Shown: one piece after another, positions 24,401 through 33,400 of the stretch
Layout of the letters: each line of letters begins with the position of its first letter
Position numbering within the stretch: position 1 is the stretch's first letter
Assembly: GCA_903813345.2 (NCBI GenBank)
Contig: CAIIXF020000011.1
Span: 32,106,166 to 32,170,165, forward strand
Length of the DNA: 64,000 bases
Direction: 5' to 3'
Source: Owenia fusiformis
Lineage: Eukaryota > Annelida > Polychaeta > Sabellida > Oweniidae
The notes under the pieces: model-generated
The model's database searches: none
What the model was told of the DNA's origin: nothing
Seen by the model: only the letters and a program-made list of their open reading frames with translations
Made by a program: the position numbers and the translations under genes

Positions 24401-27400
24401 AATAAATGAGACCCTTGCTATAAATACCACCCAAGTCATGCATATTTCACGTTATTTTTCGAGAACAACTGAATAAAGTGCTCCATTTGCTGGTATTTCA
24501 ATATATAATTTCTTGGCTATGTCTACATCTTTACACTCTATTCTTTGTGTCAGAACATGACTAGTTTGCGTGATATTAAACCACTGATATAATTGAATAA
24601 AGATATGATGATTCAAAATCAGAATTTTGATAACAGCTTTGTTGCACATTCATTGATAATAGTGATTCATATATGCTATTCCTCTACATATTACTGTATG
24701 CCGTATATTCCTATACATTGTATACTTCTCTCAATTTCTGCCATAGGAATCTTTGTCACAAGATTATCAAAATCTGTCACAAGAATATTAATCTAATGTT
24801 ACTAGATTCTCAACATCTGTTTTCAGAATATCAATCGGTCCCTAGATTCTTCATATCTGTCACCAGAATATCAACACCTATATATAATGTATAAAGGAGC
24901 ACGTAGGTTATCGCAAACAATTTCAAACGATTCTAACTTGAATTATGAATATTTTTTGATCATGAACATGGGTGTACTCTTTAGATCCATTCATTATCTT
25001 CAAGAAAAGTATATATAATGATAATTTAGTTAATCAGACCTAAGTGATATTGAAGGGGCAATGGACCAATCAACATACTTTTTCAAAAATGTTGACCTAA
25101 TTTTCACCAAAAATGCAACCTATCATTATATTGTTGAATGCACAATTAGAATGTACTTTGAGACATGTTCGATTTCCTAAAAGGAAAATTTGATTGCTCC
25201 AGGGACTTAAAAGATATTCAATTTGGATGACCAAAATGAACTGAAACCAATGGATAGCATGAGATTTTTCAATGGAGAAATAACATGGGGAACACTTATC
25301 TTAATGCAATTAAGTTTTTCTTTCAAGAACTATTTGATACATCAAAATAAAGAATAGTAATGCATTAAACATTGTAAAAAATGATTGCATTTTTGGTGAA
25401 AATGGGGTCAACATCTTCAAAATGGGGTCAAAAAGTATGTTGATGGATTAATTCCTAGTTAAATATCTCTGAGTTTGTTTGAATTTCTTATTACTGTGCA
25501 TAATTTTCTTTGAGATAATGAATTGATCTAAAAGATAAACTTGTCTTCATTGTCAGAAAATAGTCATAATCCAAGATATAACCTTCTGAAATTGTTTGCG
25601 ATAACCCACGTGCTCCTTTCATATATTACCACAATCTTAACCTCTGTTACCAGATTCTCAAACTCTGTCACCAGAATGTCAACCTAATGTCACCAGATTC
25701 TCAAACTCTGTCACCAGAATGTCAACCTAATGTCACCAGATTCTCAAACACTGTTTCCAGAATCTCAATCGGTTCCAAGATTCTTCACATCTGTCACCAG
25801 AATATCAACACCTATATAACCACCTTCTTCACCTCTGTCACCAGATTCTCAATATCTGTTTCCAGAATCCTATCCTATGTCACCCAATTCCTAACATCAG
25901 TCACCAGATTCTAAATCTTTGTCATTAGAATCTCAAAATGTTACCAGAATATCAACCTCTGTCACCAGAATTGAAGTTTATATCACCAGAATCCTAACCT
26001 GTCACCAGATTTTCAAAACTCCGTTACAAATCAAATCTTTTTAAGGCAAGTGTCAGGGAGAACACATGGCTCGTATATAAATGCTTTATTTCCCTGATTA
26101 GAAGGGGATAACATTAAATATCTTTTTTTTGCGTTCAGTATATCATCTCTGTCCTCTGTCTCTGTGGTCTATCAGGTAGATATAGCATTTCTCTTTCAAG
26201 ATATTTCAAAATCCAAAACCTACCATAACATAACATCTATTTATACATTTTTTGTGGTAACTGTGGGTAAACTTGTTTTTGTAGAGTTAGAGATAACAAT
26301 CAGTTCAAGTGCAGCCATATCTGTATATATTCAGAAGCAGAGATATTTGGAAGCTGAGATGTAAACAAAATGGTATCATAACATTTACCCAAATGGTTGT
26401 TCGGTAAACATATAAGTATGAACCAAGTATGATCAGATTGGAATGGTATCAGCCCTTTCATTTGAAGGTGGCATGCGGTGAATTTGTCCAACTGTGAATC
26501 TGAATCTACCTCCTGTTTTTTCACAATTTATACTGTCTGTTTTCACTGTTGTTGCGGGGCATTTGCCACCTAATACAGGTGAAAAGGATGGCTATACAGA
26601 AAACCTTGAAACATGAACATGAACATGCTCAAAGACATGCTTTCATAACTGAAGGGTGTAATAACAGGAGAGTCAAATACATGTATCTTGGTACGGGAAG
26701 AAAAACATGTTCAGATTTCCAGTTGTTTCTTTTAAGTCTTGCTTCAAAACTATGGACTTTATCTACTTCACCAACGCATCACATGGGATGTGCATAGTTT
26801 GAAGGGTTCTCACAAGGGCTTGTAGCTAGACTAGTTTCCTATAGAAAGGAATAAAATAGATTACTTATAATGATGATAAGTGATACCTAAATCATGTCTA
26901 TTAGAGTTCATTTTATGGAGGTATTCATTCAGAGTAGCAGCTCAAGATGACTGGTTAACCTGACATAATTTGATCCTATTGCTGTAAATTGAACAAATAT
27001 TGAACCATGGCAATCAAAAACCTGTTTTCTTCAGATAGAAAGAATGAAAAATACATTCTGTCATCTATGACACTCAAATCAATATTATAAAGAACACTTA
27101 TAAACCAAAGATCAGTGCTATGTAAAATACCAAGAGGCTGATCATCCAGGGACAGTGATATAGTCTATTGAAGAAATTGTCAGATCATTATCAATGTCAC
27201 ATTGAGAAACCAGAAAGAAATACAGGATCTGCATCACAAATATATCAAATCATGGCAAATCCCCACAATATAAAGATAGAACATTGATACTACTTAACAG
27301 AAACTGGGTACTTAGAAATATAAATATATAAAATGTGACTAATGCTTCAGAATATCATGCTCTTAAAACGTATATGTAATTAATCCTTTAAAAGGTTTTC

Positions 27401-30400
27401 TCAGGAATTCTGAAACTGATCACCTAAGTAAATCTGAATTCATAGAATTGGCATGGCATGGTTGCATTTACAAAAGTTAACCCATCACATTTGATATATT
27501 GTACTTGTCAGTATTTCATTGGTACATTGTATCCTCAATATTTCATTGGTACATTATACTTATCAGTATATCTTTGTATATTGTACTTTTCAGTATTTCA
27601 TTGGTATGTTGTACTTATCAGTATTTCATTGATATATTATACTTATCAGTAATCTACTAGTATTGGTACATTGTACTTATTAGTATTTCATTGGTACATT
27701 GTATCCTCAATATTTCATTGGTACATTATACTTATCAGTATATCTTTGTATATTGTACTTATCAGTATTTCATTGGTATATTGTACGTATCAGTATTTCA
27801 TTGGTACTTTAAACTTATCAGGATTTTACCGGGACATTGCACTTATCAATATTTCATAAGTATATTGTACTAATTCGTATTTCAATGGTAGATTGTACTC
27901 ATCTGGTATTTCATTCATGTACTCATCTGCATCTTATTGGTACATGTATTGTACTCATCAAAATTTCAATGATACATTAAACTCATCAGTATTTCATTGG
28001 TACATTCATTGCAATCCTCAGTATTTCATTTAAGTTACTCCAAAGTAAATCCAGGCTGAAAAAGCAATCAGCATGAAGATCAAAATATATGAGTTCGGCC
28101 TGTCATGATTCTTGGAACAAAAATTCATACCGAGGTAAGTTTATTAAAAAGTAAGAGCAGTATTAAGGCATAACCTACAGCTTACTTGAATGAATACTAA
28201 ATTCACAAAATAGATCTAGAGTCTATTCAACCAGACCTAGCTCAATACATATATCCACTTGGAAATTAGTAAAATCAGAATTTTTGGCCAGAATTGTAAA
28301 AATGAGAATTTCACACATACATGATCACCAGGAATGACATCTGTTGAACCAATTTCTTGCACCTTCTTCTCAGTGAGATGTTCAAAGGCTACTTGCATGT
28401 TTTTTTATATATGACTTACACAACCTTAACCCACCCTCTCTCTCAAAATGACCGGCATACAATACTAAATCAGAAAATTTAATTTTCCAAATTCGAATTT
28501 CTTGGTATTTTGTTCATTGATGGTAAAACTAAGATAAAATCAGATCATCCAAAGAAGGAGTCAAGGAAGATACTAGTAGTGTTGCCGCGATGTGCCATAA
28601 TCGTACATCGATGCATCAGCAATTTTCAGTAGAAAACATCGATGCACATCGCGATGTACATCGAGAAAAAGTTCGAGAAAAGTGCACTAAAATACCGAAC
28701 GCTAATGCACTAAAATATCGAACAGAACAAATTAATAAGAGTACGTTGGTACATCCGGGAACAGAGTAACGGTGAAATGAAAGTTAAGTAATTTTTTTAG
28801 ATTAATGGTTCATTTCGCTAGCTAAAACAGTTTTAAAGTTTTAAAGCGAAAGAATATCAGAAAACATTTGAAAATGAAATAAGACATGAAAAAAGGTAAG
28901 CAATATGCGTCAAAATAAGATAAGAAAGGGCGATTCTTAGCAAATTAAATTTTTTTAAAAATATTGATGTTTTGTTTCAGACATCGATGCATCGCCAGAA
29001 CCAGCTTTGGCGATGTATATCGCGATGTATCGATTAATCGCGACAACACTAGATACTAGTACAGTGATAATTGCCTGTTGGTAAATACATGAGGGTTATG
29101 CTATGGCCTCTAAGGTCTTCACTGTATTCTGTGAAGCTAGTGCTGATTTAGCTATCCATTTTCCGTTTTTTTTTTACATTTGACTTCCCCCGTGAGCCCT
29201 TCAGATTGTTAAAATACCCCTGGGTCAAAATGTTTGTCGTGATGAATCTCATACCAATGTTGTGAACAGATCTAGGAGCTCAGATCTCATACAAGTATTA
29301 ACACAGATATGATATAGTTTCTACAGATATGATATGACAGCTAATAGAGATATGATATGGCTAACATAGATATGATATAGCTAATAAAGATATGATATAG
29401 CTAAAAGAGATATGATAAGACTAATACAGATATGATATGGCTATACAGATATGATATGGCTAATAGAGATATGATATGGCTAATATAGATATGATATGGC
29501 TAATATAGATATGATATGGCTAACAGAGATATGATATGGCTAATAGAGATATGATAGATATGATATGGGTAACACATGTATGATATGACCAAGACAGATA
29601 TGATATGGCTAACATAGATATGATATGGGTAACACATATATGATATAGCTATTACAGATATAATATGGCTACACAGCATGGCTATACAAATATGATATGG
29701 CTATTACAGATATGATATGGCTATCACAGATATGATATGGCTACATAGATATGATATGGCTATACAGATATGATATGGCAGTCTAAAGCATTTCCTGGTG
29801 AAAACCCTGTATGAATAACACATATGAGATATGGCTACCACCGATATGGTATGGCTATACAGATATGATATGGTACTCATACCTATATGCTATGAAAACA
29901 AAGATATGATATGGCTAACAGCAACAGATAGAGCTATACTAACCAATCTTGACCATGCTAATAATAATTTACCAATAGTATGTAATAATATCACTTATTC
30001 ATGCAGTATAATAACATGACTTATACAAATGGGGGTAACAATCAAATTATTTATTATTAACTCTAAATGTAGTTCTGTTATTACTGTTATAGAGACCAGA
30101 GCCAGAGAGTCATCCAAAAGAAAACAGCCATTGAAAATGCCAATTTTATTGTTTTTCTATTTCTCTTCTGAATAAACAGCCTGATTTTCTGACCTGTCTA
30201 TATAATTTAGATTATTGACTCTATTTTTTGCTAATTTCACTCTTTTCCATTCTATTACCACTTTAAAACATCAAAATCTGAGATATGAGAAGTGTGTTAA
30301 ATTGCCTATATACCTACTTATTACTAGATGGGGGAAATGAGGGAGAGTCACTTAATCTAATCTTTATTGCAAAGTATCCAGGATATACCTACATTTACTC

Positions 30401-33400
30401 TGAAATCATGCTTATTTTGCATAATTTCTCTCTTAAAGTTAAATGAAGAACCTAAACTAAATTACATTTCTATGTAATTCAAGACATGTATTTTATTGGC
30501 TATTTACTTTCATCTCTGCTAATTCTACACAGTTTTTACTTAAATGATAATTTACTAATGGGTCTGCCATCTTAACGAGTAATAGATTGTCTAATTATCT
30601 TGCTTTTACCTAGAAAGCAAGATTTGCTCAACTCCTCTGATATGCCTATTAGAAAAACATCTTCTCAGAACCTTTGCCTTTTCACATTTAGCTGACGGTA
30701 AAAATCTGTTTTCTTTCCTAATTATAGCTAAGTGTTAATCTTCAGACACATGTCTTCAGGTAGAAAATACAATTCCTCTTGTTTTGAAAACTTTGATGTC
30801 ATGGTGATCGAAAACATTTCCCTGACTGGCAGGGAGGGATTCATTTCTTTATATGTCAGATCATTGTCTGAGATATTGGTGTTTGTTTCCTAGTGATCGA
30901 TTATACTTTAAATCATTTTGTTTCCATAGCAGTGATTTTTTCATACGTTTCATCCTGGTATTCATCAAATCTTTTTGTTTCCCTACAAACATGCAACATG
31001 CTTTGATTTATGTTATTTCTGATTAGGCAATTGTGCAAGCCACTCCCCCCTCCCCCTCTGTGTTAGTCTGTTAGATTGAAAATAAGGTGGAGGCAATACC
31101 AATAGTTTCCCTATAACAATGTAGTTGATGAAGTTGGTAGAGATAAAAATTCATAGAATTAGCATAAAGACGATGTTTTCATGATACATATTTAAAAACA
31201 TAAAGCTACATCACTGAAAAGCAAATCATTAACCTGAATATTAACAAAATATTGATATAAATATTAAACATATTGACCCAGATGTTAAAACAAACCAAGA
31301 ATCAATATTGAACTTGAATAATCCTCATAGTATGTCTATATTATATCTCTTTTATTGACTCTTTAGATGTCATATAATGACATATTAGTCACTAAGGTAG
31401 AGCAGTTCTTCCCATTGTCGAGTTGAAGAACTGGTATCTTTTTCCTGGCTAGAACCATAGACAATTCTAGCCAGCGCCAGCCTTTTATCGAGTTAGCAGC
31501 ACTCTAGTAATTGCTGGTACAGGTCAGCAGTCGTAGGTCAAAGACAAATCACAAGAAGTGCTGTGACCTGGGTTTGAACCCAAGACCTCTACTTTTCAGC
31601 CTGAAGCCAGACTTCCTGCTTTTCAGACCAATGCCTTAACCACTAGGCCAACCCGGCGACTAGTTTAGATTTACGAAATAATAACACTAGACACTATGGA
31701 TTTTGGTCAGAATTTTTTTAGTTGCAAAATGTGATGAGCATTGGAATAGAAAACCCTCTGTGGATAAAAATGATGAACAAAGTTATCTTTGAGATATTTA
31801 ATATAAATGGGATGGTTAAGAACACACTTGTTGAAATCGTTATAAGTAATGATGACCCGAGTTTCATATAGGAGTCAGCAATTATCATTAACCACCACGC
31901 CTTTTAATAACAATAGCCCTCAAACAAAATTTCACAATGATCTTTTTCTTATTTAGGCTGAAGAAAAGAATAAAACTTGCTCGAATTATGAAAAACAGGA
32001 CTGAAGTTGACACTGGATTTTTCAGAGAAATGCAAATGAACCGGTTTGTTGAATCACAAACCAAAATTACAAATCCCAAAACACATTTTTTCAACATTCA
32101 TCAATTGTATTTTTAAGTACCCTGCGCTCAGCAGCTTGTTCAGTTACTCTCTGAGTGGGAGTGCGACCAATCAATAAAAGTTTTACATATAAAGAGTAGG
32201 GGTCAAAGTCAACTACTTTATCAAAGGGTAATTATTGAAAGACCTCATTATCTATAATAAAATTTAGTATAACGATTGTGTACTTAATTTTAAATGCTGT
32301 TGCAACATAACATCACTGTCAATTTTTTCTAATACATTTTAATCATCTAGTCTCATAGTGGTCGTAATATTATTAATAATGAAAACAATGATATTATTGA
32401 TTAGACTAATGTGTCATGTTTTGATACAATTGTCAATAAAAGAAATATATTGAATGACTTTGTAAGGGTTAAAGATAAGTTCTACACTGGTCAAAAATGT
32501 GTTATCTGAAATATAATCACATGACTACATTTGTGTTTAGACCACAACATGGAGATAAATGGCATTCTGAGTCCCTGTCTATCTTATGTTTGAGAGTATT
32601 TCAAGAGACAGTACAAGCAGACTGTGGATATGGGCAAATGTTATTTAAGAAATATAGACCAAAGAGCAGGGGTAATATTGTTGAATACACCCCGCAGGCC
32701 TAGGCACAAACATTTTCTGTACCCCGAATGACCGAAGGGAGTGAGGGGTTTGAAAGCTTTTGTGCCTGGCCCTAAGGGGTGTATTAGACGATATTACACC
32801 TGGTCTGAGGTCTTTATTACAATTCGAATATGAAAACTCACCAAATTGTTTCGAATATTCATCATGGTCCGCCATTACTATGACCCACTGTTATGACGTC
32901 ACACATTACACGTATTAACTGGGTTATTGATCTCTACAGTTTATAGAAGGCGTGAATACAGTCATGTTCGAATTATTAATATACACCTATTACAATATAT
33001 GATCTCTACTATACAAGTGTATATAAATATTCATGTGGGAGTATTTGCAAAGTTTTGTCTCAGACTAACCATTTCTTAAATTCTCCAGTTCTTATATCCT
33101 AAATTTCTTTCGTGTGAGGTGAAGACCACAATGTTTAAAGATCAAAACTCTTTTTTCTTTTCAAGGTTTGTATAATATATGAAGGGTAATCTTCATATCA
33201 CATAAAGTAGGCTTCTTTCCAAACTATTTCAAGGATTGGTATGGTTGCAAAATTCTGATGTCATGAAGAAAAATTCTAAAAAACGCTGAAAATTGGCGAA
33301 AATATTTTCTTTGGTAAGAGTAACTGTAAACAGCAGGTATAATTGCTATGTTATGAAGCATTTCAACAAACAGCATATAATGAAGCAATTCAACCCTGCT

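Noticed and set aside
31570-31650. A functional tRNA gene on the minus strand
   Set aside because: A and B boxes are good, but no closing acceptor stem or clear anticodon arm is visible and a SINE body follows.
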